Below are positions 53,278-61,858 of a stretch of DNA of 64,000 nt, one piece after another. The first letter of the stretch is position 1. Every line of letters starts with the position of its first letter. The translations under genes were made by a program, and so were the position numbers. The stretch covers positions 186,001 to 250,000 of the forward strand of contig NZ_VIAQ01000019.1 of NCBI RefSeq assembly GCF_006546655.1, read 5' to 3'. This stretch comes from Methanolobus vulcani. GTDB lineage: Archaea; Halobacteriota; Methanosarcinia; Methanosarcinales; Methanosarcinaceae. The notes beneath the pieces were generated by a model. It worked only from the letters and a program-made list of their open reading frames with translations. It was not told the DNA's origin and searched no databases.

Positions 53278-54228
53278 ATGGATAAACTTGAGCTTATAAA
53301 AAGAAATGTGCAGGAAATAGTGACTGAGGACGAACTTAAACAGCTTCTGGAAACAAAGGAGCATCCTACAGCCTATGTCGGATATGAGCCAAGCGGTAAG
53401 ATCCATATGGGACACGTCCTTACTGTGAACAAGCTTCTCGACCTTCAGAAAGCTGGTTTTAAGATTACTGTACTTCTCGCTGACGTACACGCATACCTCA
53501 ACAAGAAAGGAACACTTGAAGAGGTACGTGTGATTGCAGATTACAACAAAAGATGCTTCATTGCGCTGGGACTTGATGAAGAAGAAACCAGATTCGTCTA
53601 TGGTTCCGATTACCAGCTTGGGCAGGAATACATCCTTAATGTGCTGAAACTTACCCGCAGCACAACCCTGAACAGGGCAACAAGGAGTATGGATGAAGTC
53701 GGAAGGAAAATGGATGATCCTGCAGTATCCCAGATGGTCTATCCTATCATGCAGGCAATCGACATTGCAATGCTTGGTGTTGATGTTGCTGTAGGTGGAA
53801 TTGACCAGAGGAAGATTCACATGCTTGGAAGAGAAGGACTTCCCGGACTTGGTTTTAAGGCACCTCTCTGTATCCACACACCAATACTTCTTGGACTTGA
53901 CGGGGAGAAGATGTCCTCATCAAATAACAACTTTATATCAGTGGACGACACTGAAGCAGATCTAAAGAAGAAGATGAAGAAAGCATTCTGCCCTGCCGGA
54001 CAGGTTGAAGATAATCCTGTAATGGAGCTTTTCAAATACCACATCTGCCCAAGATATGAAAAGATAGTCTTTGAAAGACCTGAAAAGTTCGGTGGCAACC
54101 TTGTGTGCAAGGGGTATGAGGAACTGGAGAAAGTATTCGCAGCCGAGGAACTTCATCCAATGGATCTGAAGAACGGTGCTACAAAGTACATGAACATGAT
54201 ACTTGAAGTGGTTAGAAGCGTAATCTAA
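53278..54228 (+). CDS. tyrS: Tyrosyl-tRNA synthetase
   Basis: A 316-residue class I synthetase charging tRNA(Tyr). It has the archaeal/eukaryal type features: YVGYEPSGKIHMGHVLTVNK (HIGH-like HMGH), VYPIMQAIDIAMLGVDVAVGG for tyrosine and tRNA contacts, and GEKMSSSNNNF (KMSSS). Length is normal. AAGGTGA lies 4 nt upstream of the ATG. Confidence 0.96.
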   Translation: MDKLELIKRNVQEIVTEDELKQLLETKEHPTAYVGYEPSGKIHMGHVLTVNKLLDLQKAGFKITVLLADVHAYLNKKGTLEEVRVIADYNKRCFIALGLDEEETRFVYGSDYQLGQEYILNVLKLTRSTTLNRATRSMDEVGRKMDDPAVSQMVYPIMQAIDIAMLGVDVAVGGIDQRKIHMLGREGLPGLGFKAPLCIHTPILLGLDGEKMSSSNNNFISVDDTEADLKKKMKKAFCPAGQVEDNPVMELFKYHICPRYEKIVFERPEKFGGNLVCKGYEELEKVFAAEELHPMDLKNGATKYMNMILEVVRSVI

Positions 54229-54307
54229 AATACGCTTCATCCCCTGAGTGGTAATTTATATATTACATCTGCAAGAATATAAGATTAAAAACAAGACGGG
54301 GATTAGG

Positions 54308-55441
54308 ATGAAATATACATTTCAGGACTCTACCGAACTACCTTTACAAAGAGATTTTATCCAGGACCTTAACAATTTCATAGAAATGGCAAAGAAGGTC
54401 CTGCCACTTGAGAACTCTGCTATTGAGCTTAGCGAAGAGGAAACTGAAGAGATATCCTCTCTTGAAGCAAGGATCAGGGAAATTGAAGCATTCAGCAAGG
54501 ATGTCCAGCAATATGTTGATGAACGTTCAAAGGGTGCAGAGGACAAGGAAATACTTGAATGCAGGAACTCAGTTATCGATGCATGTGTTGAAACCGCTGA
54601 CAAAGGACTCAAGGAACTAAATCTGAAGTTGGAACAGATCAAAAGACAATCCGAAAGCGGCATTTATAAAATAGAAATGGACCTGCTGAACAATCTGAAT
54701 CCTCTTTTTGAATCAGGCATCTACGGTGCAAACAAAGCATACTCCGTATCATCAAAAGACGGAACTCTGAAAGGTACTCTAAAGGCATCGTTCTCTGGAA
54801 TGGAATATTCCTGCGACCTTGCTTATGCCCATGATGTTCTTCCTGTAAGGGTGCTTTCTGGAGAATTGTCCCTGCCAACCTGGACAAAAGCTGGTATTTT
54901 TTCCAAAGAGAACAAAGTGAAAATGATTGAGGTTTCTGAGTACACCATTACTTCAATGAACTTTGATGGTGACAAGCACGTTGATTTAAGCTTTGTTAAC
55001 AAGAAAGGTGACCAGAAATTCAAGATCGTTTCTGATAATGACACTTACCAGATATACCAGGGCGAATTTGAGATAACCGGTGATGAGAAACTCTTGCAGT
55101 CACTGAACATCGACAACATTGCCGGTGTTGTGGATGAGGTTAAAAAGTACTTGGAACACAATGTAAAGTTCCAGAAACTAAACCATATTCTTCTTGATGG
55201 TGAGGATGCAGTTCGCAACAATGAGGTTTTCGACTGTCTGAAGCTCATTGCCGAGCAATACGGTGAAATTGTAAGTGAATCTCTGGACAAAGGTTACGTC
55301 AAGAATGAGATCACAATCAAGATCGAAGCTGAAGACGGAACCAGAACTGAGAAATACATCACCAAGGAAGAGGCATTCGACCAGCTTGCAGAACTTGGAA
55401 GCGAAGGTCTGGAGCTTGCCAGCATTCTTGGTGTAGATTAA
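54308..55441 (+). CDS. Conserved coiled-coil protein, function unknown
   Basis: A 377-residue soluble protein. The N-terminal 120 residues are long charged helices (EEETEEISSLEARIREIEAF and following KELNLKLEQIKRQSES), likely a coiled coil. The middle (about 145-270) is a beta-rich domain (TLKGTLKASFSGMEYSCDLA). The C-terminal part (about 285-377) is helical and ends EAFDQLAELGSEGLELASIL. No catalytic motif and no membrane segment are seen. I do not recognise the family. It is transcribed after tyrS with an 80-nt gap. Confidence 0.75.
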   Translation: MKYTFQDSTELPLQRDFIQDLNNFIEMAKKVLPLENSAIELSEEETEEISSLEARIREIEAFSKDVQQYVDERSKGAEDKEILECRNSVIDACVETADKGLKELNLKLEQIKRQSESGIYKIEMDLLNNLNPLFESGIYGANKAYSVSSKDGTLKGTLKASFSGMEYSCDLAYAHDVLPVRVLSGELSLPTWTKAGIFSKENKVKMIEVSEYTITSMNFDGDKHVDLSFVNKKGDQKFKIVSDNDTYQIYQGEFEITGDEKLLQSLNIDNIAGVVDEVKKYLEHNVKFQKLNHILLDGEDAVRNNEVFDCLKLIAEQYGEIVSESLDKGYVKNEITIKIEAEDGTRTEKYITKEEAFDQLAELGSEGLELASILGVD

Positions 55442-55581
55442 TGCAGCAATCGCTGCAACCTTTTTTTACTTTGAAGATCATATTTACTTACGCTTGAATT
55501 GAGATTTTCTGGCACTTAGGCTAAGCCATGTTCCAGAGATCAAATTGAAGCAGACCATATAATTATTTACGAGGGATACTT

Positions 55582-56862
55582 GTGGAACGTTCAGTAGCTG
55601 AGATTAGGGAGAAATTAGAGAAGAAAGAAGCTGTTGTAATGACAGCGCAGGAGATATCCGAACTTGTGGACAAAGGAGAAGATGTCTGCAACATGGATGT
55701 GGATGTTGTCACAACCGCAACAAGAGCTATTATGAGCGGAACTTATGCTGTCCTGTCCTTTCCTGTCAACTCCCCTGTTAGTTTCAAACGAGCTTCAAAA
55801 GTGCTTCTGAACGGCGTTCCTGCTCATGTGGGACCCTGCCCGAACGAAAGCCTTGGAATTCTTGATGTGATCGTTTTTGGAACCGCACATTCAGTACTCA
55901 AACACAATTATGGTGCAGGTCATCTTTTCAGGGAACTTGTTGAAGGAAAAGAAGTTGATGTTTCTGTTGTAACAAATGAGGAAGAGACAATCGAAAGTCA
56001 GGTTAAACTGGAAGAAATGCCTTATGCAAAACTCTACGCCACAAGACATTCATTCAAGAATTATGCTGCCTTTGTCAATGTTTCCGATAAAGCGGTAAAC
56101 ACAATATTCCACGCAACACAATTCAGCCCAGATATGCACGGTGCAACACTTTCCGGTTGCGGAGAGATAAATCCGGTTCAGAACGACCCACAGATGGAGA
56201 CTATCGGAATCGGCACACGTGTACTCATGAACGGAGCCGAAGGTTTCGTAATCGGAGAAGGAACACGCAGCAGCCCTGCAAAACCAAATCTTACAGGAGT
56301 TGCCGATATGCACAAGATGGACGCAGCCCTCATGGGTGGATTTAAGACATCCGCCGGACCTGAATGCATAGCCTCGTGGGCTGTTGCAATACCTGTAACA
56401 AGCCAGTCTGTGCTTGATGCTATCCTGCAGACTGACAACGACATCCCAATGGTTGTGAATGATGTCGATAAAAGAGTGATGATCGGCAGCAGTACCTATG
56501 CAGACGCATGGAAGAATACCGACCGTGCAATAAACTTCAATCCTGATGCTTGCCTTGATTGTGAAGTTTGCAAACCAATCAGGGATTGTCCCATGGAAGC
56601 AATTCAACGCAAAGACGACAGGATGATGCTGAACAGATACCAGTGCTTCAATTGCGGATTCTGCTTAACTGTCTGTCCGGGAGGAGTTTTCACTGCTGAA
56701 CTTGGAACCCTTCACTTTGAAATGGAAGGAAAACACCAGGATGTGCCTATTGTCCTGCGGCAGTCAGACCGCAAGAGAGCAGAAGAACTGGCAGAAAAAT
56801 TAAAAGAAAAGATATTGAGCGGAGAATTTACGCTCAATGAGATGGTTGAGAGGATATATTGA
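55582..56862 (+). CDS. Methanogenesis marker 16 protein (DUF39 + ferredoxin), candidate ComF
   Basis: A 426-residue protein with a DUF39 (COG1900) domain (about 1-310; NSPVSFKRASKVLLNGVPAH, then HATQFSPDMHGATLSGCGEINP) and a C-terminal 2x[4Fe-4S] ferredoxin (CLDCEVCKPIRDCP and CFNCGFCLTVCPGG). This architecture is the methanogenesis-marker-16 family. Related DUF39 proteins convert aspartate semialdehyde to homocysteine, and a Methanocaldococcus homologue has been reported to convert sulfoacetaldehyde to coenzyme M. Its location 1.8 kb from comDE fits that role. The start is GTG 55582, with GAGGGAT upstream. Confidence 0.88.
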   Translation: MERSVAEIREKLEKKEAVVMTAQEISELVDKGEDVCNMDVDVVTTATRAIMSGTYAVLSFPVNSPVSFKRASKVLLNGVPAHVGPCPNESLGILDVIVFGTAHSVLKHNYGAGHLFRELVEGKEVDVSVVTNEEETIESQVKLEEMPYAKLYATRHSFKNYAAFVNVSDKAVNTIFHATQFSPDMHGATLSGCGEINPVQNDPQMETIGIGTRVLMNGAEGFVIGEGTRSSPAKPNLTGVADMHKMDAALMGGFKTSAGPECIASWAVAIPVTSQSVLDAILQTDNDIPMVVNDVDKRVMIGSSTYADAWKNTDRAINFNPDACLDCEVCKPIRDCPMEAIQRKDDRMMLNRYQCFNCGFCLTVCPGGVFTAELGTLHFEMEGKHQDVPIVLRQSDRKRAEELAEKLKEKILSGEFTLNEMVERIY

Positions 56863-56867
56863 ATGTT

Positions 56868-56892
56868 TTGGCGTTTAGCCAACTTATTTTCA
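56868..56892 (+). terminator. Terminator of the marker-16 gene
   Basis: TTGGC-GTTTA-GCCAA (56868-56882) plus CTTATTTTC, directly after the TGA stop. Confidence 0.6.
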
Positions 56893-57009
56893 AAATTTAT
56901 AAGATTAAATTGGGTACGTATTTACTACGACTTACCATAGCAACACCCCATACATCACTATCAATTTCATGTAATGTATCCAAATAGCTACCATATTTTG
57001 AAATAATAA

Positions 57010-57032
57010 GGGAGAGATTTAAGGTCTCGCCC
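57010..57032 (-). terminator. Terminator of the second serpin gene
   Basis: On the minus strand GGGCGAGA and TCTCTCCC pair (one mismatch) around a 7-nt loop, followed by TTATTATTTC, 33 nt after the serpin stop. Confidence 0.6.
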
Positions 57033-57064
57033 ATGAATGTTGCACTATCACAGCTTCAAAAAGC

Positions 57065-58363
57065 TTATTGTTCAACCGGCTTTTCCAGTTTACCCATGAA
57101 TACAATACAACCGTTTCTATTGTCTTCAATTAAGAACATGAAAGGATGATTAGCCTTGAATTCTATTATTTCAGATTGTCCGGGGGCCCTGCTTGTGGTT
57201 GCATCAATACCGGTTGCTGCGGCCGCTTCTGTGCCTTTTTCTTGTACATCAATAGAAGTCTGGTGAATTATTTTTTCCAAAGACAGAGAGTAATTCTCAG
57301 ATGACATATTGATATCATACATACCCGAGAAATTTGCTGAAGGTCCAAATGCATCCACCATCCCCATATTAGATAGTGAGCCTGACAATTCATATTTGGT
57401 ATCAAATGTAAACTTTGGCAACCACAACTTTACCAGATTTTCTGAATTCATTGCAGATTTGAGATTGTTGTAATCTACATATGAAAAATTATTACTGTAA
57501 TCAGAATTATTATTTTCTTTTGGAAGAATGATATACATTGACAAATTTCCTATATATGGCAACTCTATTATTTGATCTTTTTCATTTTCAGCATAGTTGT
57601 AGAACCGCACATTGTACATTGTTTCTACTGAAAAAGTATTTCTATTTGAAGAATAAAATGGCTCTTTCTGATTATCCTGTTCGTCAAATTCATCGACCCA
57701 TTCTCCTTTAAAGTAAATCGTATTTGTGACAATCATTGTTGTATTTTCGTTTATAGAGTCAATCATATTGTCTATTTTACCATTTGTTTTTTCTTTAATC
57801 CATTCATTTATGATGTTTGCAGATTTCTCAGATTCACCAAAATCAAGATTTGTTACATTAGCGTTATAGTAGGTCTTTGAATTGAGAACGAATTGCGTAT
57901 TAAAAGGGAATTCTTTCTGTACCCAGAGAGCATTTGCAGTGTTCACGTTACTTTCATCGGAGTTTATTGTGTCCATTAATTCTTTTGAACTCGTTTCAAG
58001 AACCGAGTCATTGAATGGATAGTTAAAAACGTTCTTTATTTGTTCTTTTGTGGAATCTTGAGCCCCTTCATAACAAATAGCCATTGCAGTGGAAATACTA
58101 TATGGTGAAAAAAAGACATTTTTATCTTTTGTTTCAATGGTGTTATACATGTCAAATGCAAATGCATTATTTGCAGACGCAATATCATAATCATCTGAAC
58201 TGTTTGTAAGTCTATTTTCTATAATAGTGCTTGAGCTTATTTCAGTCCCATTTAACTCAATTTGTTCTGTGCTATTGTCTTGAGAGGATATGCAGCCTAC
58301 ACATAAGACAAGTACAACGCTGAATAATGAAACATACACGTATTTATTCCATCCTTGATTCAT
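57065..58363 (-). CDS. Lipid-anchored serpin (second copy)
   Basis: A 432-residue serpin with a lipobox signal (VLCVGC, Cys24) and a complete fold (NNAFAFDMYNTIE; FFSPYSISTAMAICYEGAQD; VTNTIYFKGEWVDEFD; ANHPFMFLIEDNRNGCIVFMG). The hinge EKGTEAAAATG is inhibitory. The reactive loop IDATTSRAPGQS carries an Arg near the expected P1, hinting at a trypsin-like target, unlike the first serpin. It is a paralogue of 51748-53121 but diverged. It sits on the opposite strand between the marker-16 gene and comE. AAGGA precedes the ATG. Confidence 0.92.
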   Translation of the reverse strand: MNQGWNKYVYVSLFSVVLVLCVGCISSQDNSTEQIELNGTEISSSTIIENRLTNSSDDYDIASANNAFAFDMYNTIETKDKNVFFSPYSISTAMAICYEGAQDSTKEQIKNVFNYPFNDSVLETSSKELMDTINSDESNVNTANALWVQKEFPFNTQFVLNSKTYYNANVTNLDFGESEKSANIINEWIKEKTNGKIDNMIDSINENTTMIVTNTIYFKGEWVDEFDEQDNQKEPFYSSNRNTFSVETMYNVRFYNYAENEKDQIIELPYIGNLSMYIILPKENNNSDYSNNFSYVDYNNLKSAMNSENLVKLWLPKFTFDTKYELSGSLSNMGMVDAFGPSANFSGMYDINMSSENYSLSLEKIIHQTSIDVQEKGTEAAAATGIDATTSRAPGQSEIIEFKANHPFMFLIEDNRNGCIVFMGKLEKPVEQ

Positions 58364-58649
58364 TTCATCCTTCCTAAAAATCTACAAAATAAAAAATAGT
58401 TTGGACTCCTCATCCACATTATTTCAATGCATCATTACAAAAATATTTGCAATTGTATTTAAAAAGTATGGCCATTAATTAAACTATGTACTAAAAGTAG
58501 AATTATAGATTATAGTTGTCCAAAATTAACGTTCATGACTCTGGATAAATATCAAAATCAATAGCTAGAATTCTACAAAAATAAATATTATTTATGTCAA
58601 CATAAAGATGGCTTATTGACTTGAATAATTACTTTAATTAAGAGATTTG

Positions 58650-59204
58650 TTACAGAGCTGATTTCTCCATAAACCTCTTAATTATTCTCTCAGGTGTCAT
58701 TTCAATTACCGGAGCATCAGTATTACCCGGCTCTGCTTTTGCAACAATGATACCTTTGTCCGTGCTTTTCAGCACATCCCTGAGTTCTTCAGGAGTGGAT
58801 ACTTCAAAAACATCCTTATTGCCAGCGCCTCTTGCAACTGCTGCAAGGTCAGTAACTACAGACGTGGCGGTGGGCTGGTTTCCTGTTGAACCGTAAGCAC
58901 CGTTATCAACTATTACCAGCAGGTAATTTTCAGGACTCTGTGTAGCTATGGTTGCAAGGGTTCCCATATTCATGAGAATGGAACCGTCGCCATCTATTGC
59001 GACAACCTTTTTGTCAGGTCGTGCCAGTGCAAGACCAAGCCCGATTGAAGATGCAAGTCCCATGGAACCAAGCATGTAGAAATTTGTCGGAACATCACAG
59101 ACATGATGAATCTCTTTACATGGAATACCGATATTGCCTATGAGCAGGGCTCCGCTTTCCTTAACCTTTGCCGCAATCTCATTGATAGCATCTATGCGTT
59201 TCAT
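58650..59204 (-). CDS. comE: Sulfopyruvate decarboxylase subunit beta
   Basis: ComE with ComD decarboxylates 3-sulfopyruvate to sulfoacetaldehyde for coenzyme M. The 184-residue protein is the TPP-binding half: MGLASSIGLGLALARPDKKV, then GDGSILMNMGTL with the partner NGAYGSTGNQ (GDG...N motif). I start at ATG 59204, which overlaps the comD stop (ATGA) and has GGAGG 8 nt upstream; a longer reading to 59276 lies inside comD. Confidence 0.94.
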   Translation of the reverse strand: MKRIDAINEIAAKVKESGALLIGNIGIPCKEIHHVCDVPTNFYMLGSMGLASSIGLGLALARPDKKVVAIDGDGSILMNMGTLATIATQSPENYLLVIVDNGAYGSTGNQPTATSVVTDLAAVARGAGNKDVFEVSTPEELRDVLKSTDKGIIVAKAEPGNTDAPVIEMTPERIIKRFMEKSAL

Positions 59205-59725
59205 GCCTGCTTCCTCCAGAATGGAATTGGTAAAAGCACTGCAACTGGTTTTTTCTGCTCTGCTGCAGTATTCCATGCTTTAACAATAAGGTCTGCGGGA
59301 TCGACGTCTTTCTCCGGCATGAAATAAGGAATCTCCATCGTATCAAGTAACTTTGAAGTTAGCTCACCCATTGGAACCTGAGCTACAATTGGTTCGCCTT
59401 CCACACCCCTGTGGCTTACTATCATCAAAAGCGGGATATTATAAAGCTGATTAAGAGATGCAAGAGCGTTGATAGAATTTCCAAGGCCGGAATTCTGCAT
59501 GAGCATAGCAGTCTTTTTTCCGCCCATATAGGCTCCGGCACAGATTCCAACGCCTTCTTCCTCTCGGGTTACCGGAAGATGGAGCATTTCAGGAGCTTCA
59601 TCAACCATTGGAATGAGTTCCTTGAGATTGGCACAGGGAACACTTACAATAAAATCAATTCCTGCATCCTTTATTCCTTTGAATACAGCCTCGGATGGAG
59701 TGAAGATTTTCAACGAATCTGTCAT
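59201..59725 (-). CDS. comD: Sulfopyruvate decarboxylase subunit alpha
   Basis: A 174-residue protein, the PYR-domain half of the TPP enzyme: PSEAVFKGIKDAGIDFIVSV, LPVTREEEGVGICAGAYMGG (with the conserved Glu that activates TPP), NSGLGNSINALASL and VSHRGVEGEPIVAQVPMG. The start is ATG 59725, with GGTGAT upstream. In Methanosarcina the two halves can be fused, so separate genes here are worth noting. It lies 13 nt after the iron-sulfur gene. Confidence 0.94.
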   Translation of the reverse strand: MTDSLKIFTPSEAVFKGIKDAGIDFIVSVPCANLKELIPMVDEAPEMLHLPVTREEEGVGICAGAYMGGKKTAMLMQNSGLGNSINALASLNQLYNIPLLMIVSHRGVEGEPIVAQVPMGELTSKLLDTMEIPYFMPEKDVDPADLIVKAWNTAAEQKKPVAVLLPIPFWRKQA

Positions 59726-59738
59726 GAAATCACCTTCT

Positions 59739-60380
59739 TTACCATACTTTAAGATCAATAGCTTCAATACGCACATTTTTACCTTCAACTCCAACAACCA
59801 TGCCGGAGTGGACTTTCTGCATCATGCAGTACTCAGGTACAAAACGCACTGTTTGGCCTACTTTAGGGATCTTTCCCTTTGCCACTTTACCGTCAAAGGC
59901 CAGAATCATACAGAGACCAACATCTTTGAACTTGAAATCATCATTACCGAGTCTGTGAAGCGGGCCAACCATGTGTACCGTGTATATTCCAGGTACTTTG
60001 TCAATGACCTTTGCAAAGTGAGTTACAGGGCATCCCAGTGGCCTGTAACGAAGTATGTCACCAACTTCTATTTCAATGGAACCGTCAAATGGGTGGATAT
60101 CCTCCCTGCATGAGCATTCATCCTTCAGAGGTGCAAGTGTGAAATCAGCTTCAAGACCATCAATTATGCCGACGATCATTTCAGCCATTGGAACATCTTT
60201 TCCAAGAAGAACGAGGATCTTATCCACATTATCCTTGAAATTATCACGGGCTAGGAATGGACATTTATGCAGGTCTTCAGCATTTTTCGTCTCTGAAAGT
60301 TCCGCTGCAAAGTCCCTGCACTGGCGGAAGCCACAGCTTCCACAGTTGTATCCCGGAAGCAATTTTTCAATTTCACTCAA
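59739..60380 (-). CDS. 4Fe-4S protein of the coenzyme M operon, function unknown
   Basis: A 213-residue protein with an N-terminal Fe-S domain of the RnfB/AcsD type (GYNCGSCGFRQC; C13, C16, C21, then C40), as in the domain PF04060. The rest (about 60-213) has a Cys pair (DECSCRED), RPLGCPVTHFAKV and a beta-rich end (VGQTVRFVPEYCMMQKVHSG). The start is TTG 60380, with GGGGG about 10 nt upstream. It is 3 nt downstream of the GTPase gene. Such domains donate or store electrons; by context it could serve reductive thiol formation or maturation of a metalloenzyme. Confidence 0.8.
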   Translation of the reverse strand: MSEIEKLLPGYNCGSCGFRQCRDFAAELSETKNAEDLHKCPFLARDNFKDNVDKILVLLGKDVPMAEMIVGIIDGLEADFTLAPLKDECSCREDIHPFDGSIEIEVGDILRYRPLGCPVTHFAKVIDKVPGIYTVHMVGPLHRLGNDDFKFKDVGLCMILAFDGKVAKGKIPKVGQTVRFVPEYCMMQKVHSGMVVGVEGKNVRIEAIDLKVW

Positions 60381-60383
60381 GGG

Positions 60384-61082
60384 TTATTCCCCCTTGTATT
60401 CCATGAAACCATCAAGGTTTCTCAGAACTCCCATGTGATGCTTTCTTGCAACTCTGGTCTCACCGGTACAGAGAGAGCATATTGCAAGCGGCGGATTGTA
60501 ACGCAGGAGCATATCGTCAACAGCATCTGGCCCGGAGCGAATAAGTTCTGCAAGTTCGAATGCACCTTTACCGGTCAGTCCGTTGGCTTCAACAATGTTA
60601 CATTCAGGATTGACTTCAAGTACACGTTCCCTGAAAACCTCACGCTCTGCCTGTGAAACAAGGTCGCCTTTTGTCATGACAACTACGTCAGCGGTTGTGA
60701 GTAGCGGTCCAACCTTCAACGGAGTGTTCGGACCTGTTGTAACATCAATAACACATACAGCAAGGCATTCGTCAGGATATGGAGCACAGCGCAGGCAAAG
60801 ACCGGCTGTTTCACTCAACAGGACATCGGCACCTTCTGCTTCTGCCCACCTGAGCATTTCCTCAGTGTTGTAAATAGTAAAATGATCAGGACACATGTCC
60901 TTGGCAAGCCCTACATGCACAGGGATGTCCAGCCTCTTGAAACGCTGGTCATCGTCAGTCCAGAGACAGTCTACCTTGACCACAGAAGGACGTTTCTCAT
61001 TTCTCATGAGAGCTTTTATGGTGTGTAAGAGAACAGAGGTCTTTCCTGAACCCGGTGTGCCTGCAAGTACTACCAGTTTCAT
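60384..61082 (-). CDS. G3E-type P-loop GTPase (HypB/CobW-like) of the coenzyme M operon
   Basis: A 232-residue P-loop protein: VVLAGTPGSGKTSVLL (Walker A 8-15), a DCLWTDDDQRF region, LLSETAGLCLRCAPYPDECL with several Cys and VVVMTKGDLVSQAE (the NKxD position as TKGD). It ends ICSLCTGETRVARKHH. The motifs resemble the G3E metallochaperone GTPases (HypB, UreG, CobW), which insert Ni, Zn or cobalt. The substrate is unknown. Its start overlaps the ABC gene by 4 nt (ATGA). Confidence 0.82.
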   Translation of the reverse strand: MKLVVLAGTPGSGKTSVLLHTIKALMRNEKRPSVVKVDCLWTDDDQRFKRLDIPVHVGLAKDMCPDHFTIYNTEEMLRWAEAEGADVLLSETAGLCLRCAPYPDECLAVCVIDVTTGPNTPLKVGPLLTTADVVVMTKGDLVSQAEREVFRERVLEVNPECNIVEANGLTGKGAFELAELIRSGPDAVDDMLLRYNPPLAICSLCTGETRVARKHHMGVLRNLDGFMEYKGE

Positions 61083-61843
61083 GCAACCTGCTCCACAATA
61101 TCGCCCCGCCTGATGGTTTCCCTCAGGGACATGAGCCAGTTGTCAACTTCACTTATCTTGCAGCAGACATCCTGCTCTTCCTGGCTTGTAGTGATAATGT
61201 CAACCATACCACCGTTCCTGATAACTATCCTGCGTGAGGACATGAGTGCAAGTACAGGGTCGTGTGTGACGACAACAACGATCTTTCCCTCACCTGCAAG
61301 TAACTGGAGAGCTTCCTGTTTCTTGATACCCGCATTCTCAACTTCGTCAATAAGAACCACAGGTGAATCGCTTATTACTGCAATATCCGCTGTCATAAGT
61401 GACCTGGACTGGCCACCGCTAAGAGCTGTGAGGTGGTGGTGGGGAGCAATAGGCTCACCTGTGAGGGTGTTTGCAAGTTCGATGACCCTTGAGACAAGAC
61501 CCTCATCCTTACCCCTGCTGCGGGCGTGCATTTGCAGGAATTCCTCAACGGTCATATCTGCAAGGAAATGCATGTTCTGAGAAAGCTGAGCAACAAGTTT
61601 CTTGCGTGGGTCCACACGTATGTTTGCATCCGGTTTTTGTCCGTTAACAAGAATAGTCCTGCCGGTTGGAGTGTCACCCTGGGCAAGTTGTTCAATATCA
61701 TCGATAAGAGTACTTTTTCCTGAACCTGTGGGACCTACAATGCCCACGATCTCACCACTGCAAATTTCTACTGACCTTATTGGCTCGTCAGCTCCTTCTT
61801 TGTTGACGCCACCCAGTATAGTAAGGTTGATTATTTCACTCAT
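61079..61843 (-). CDS. Soluble ABC ATPase of the coenzyme M operon
   Basis: A 254-residue ABC ATPase without membrane partners: GIVGPTGSGKSTLIDD (Walker A), Q-loop QLSQNMHFL, signature TALSGGQSRSLMTADIAVI, Walker B VVLIDEVENAG and VVTHDP (H-loop). All active residues are intact. No permease gene lies nearby, so it is probably not a transporter. The start is ATG 61843, with GGTG upstream, 15 nt after the cysteate synthase stop. Confidence 0.82.
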   Translation of the reverse strand: MSEIINLTILGGVNKEGADEPIRSVEICSGEIVGIVGPTGSGKSTLIDDIEQLAQGDTPTGRTILVNGQKPDANIRVDPRKKLVAQLSQNMHFLADMTVEEFLQMHARSRGKDEGLVSRVIELANTLTGEPIAPHHHLTALSGGQSRSLMTADIAVISDSPVVLIDEVENAGIKKQEALQLLAGEGKIVVVVTHDPVLALMSSRRIVIRNGGMVDIITTSQEEQDVCCKISEVDNWLMSLRETIRRGDIVEQVA

Positions 61844-61858
61844 ATTGAACACCAATCA

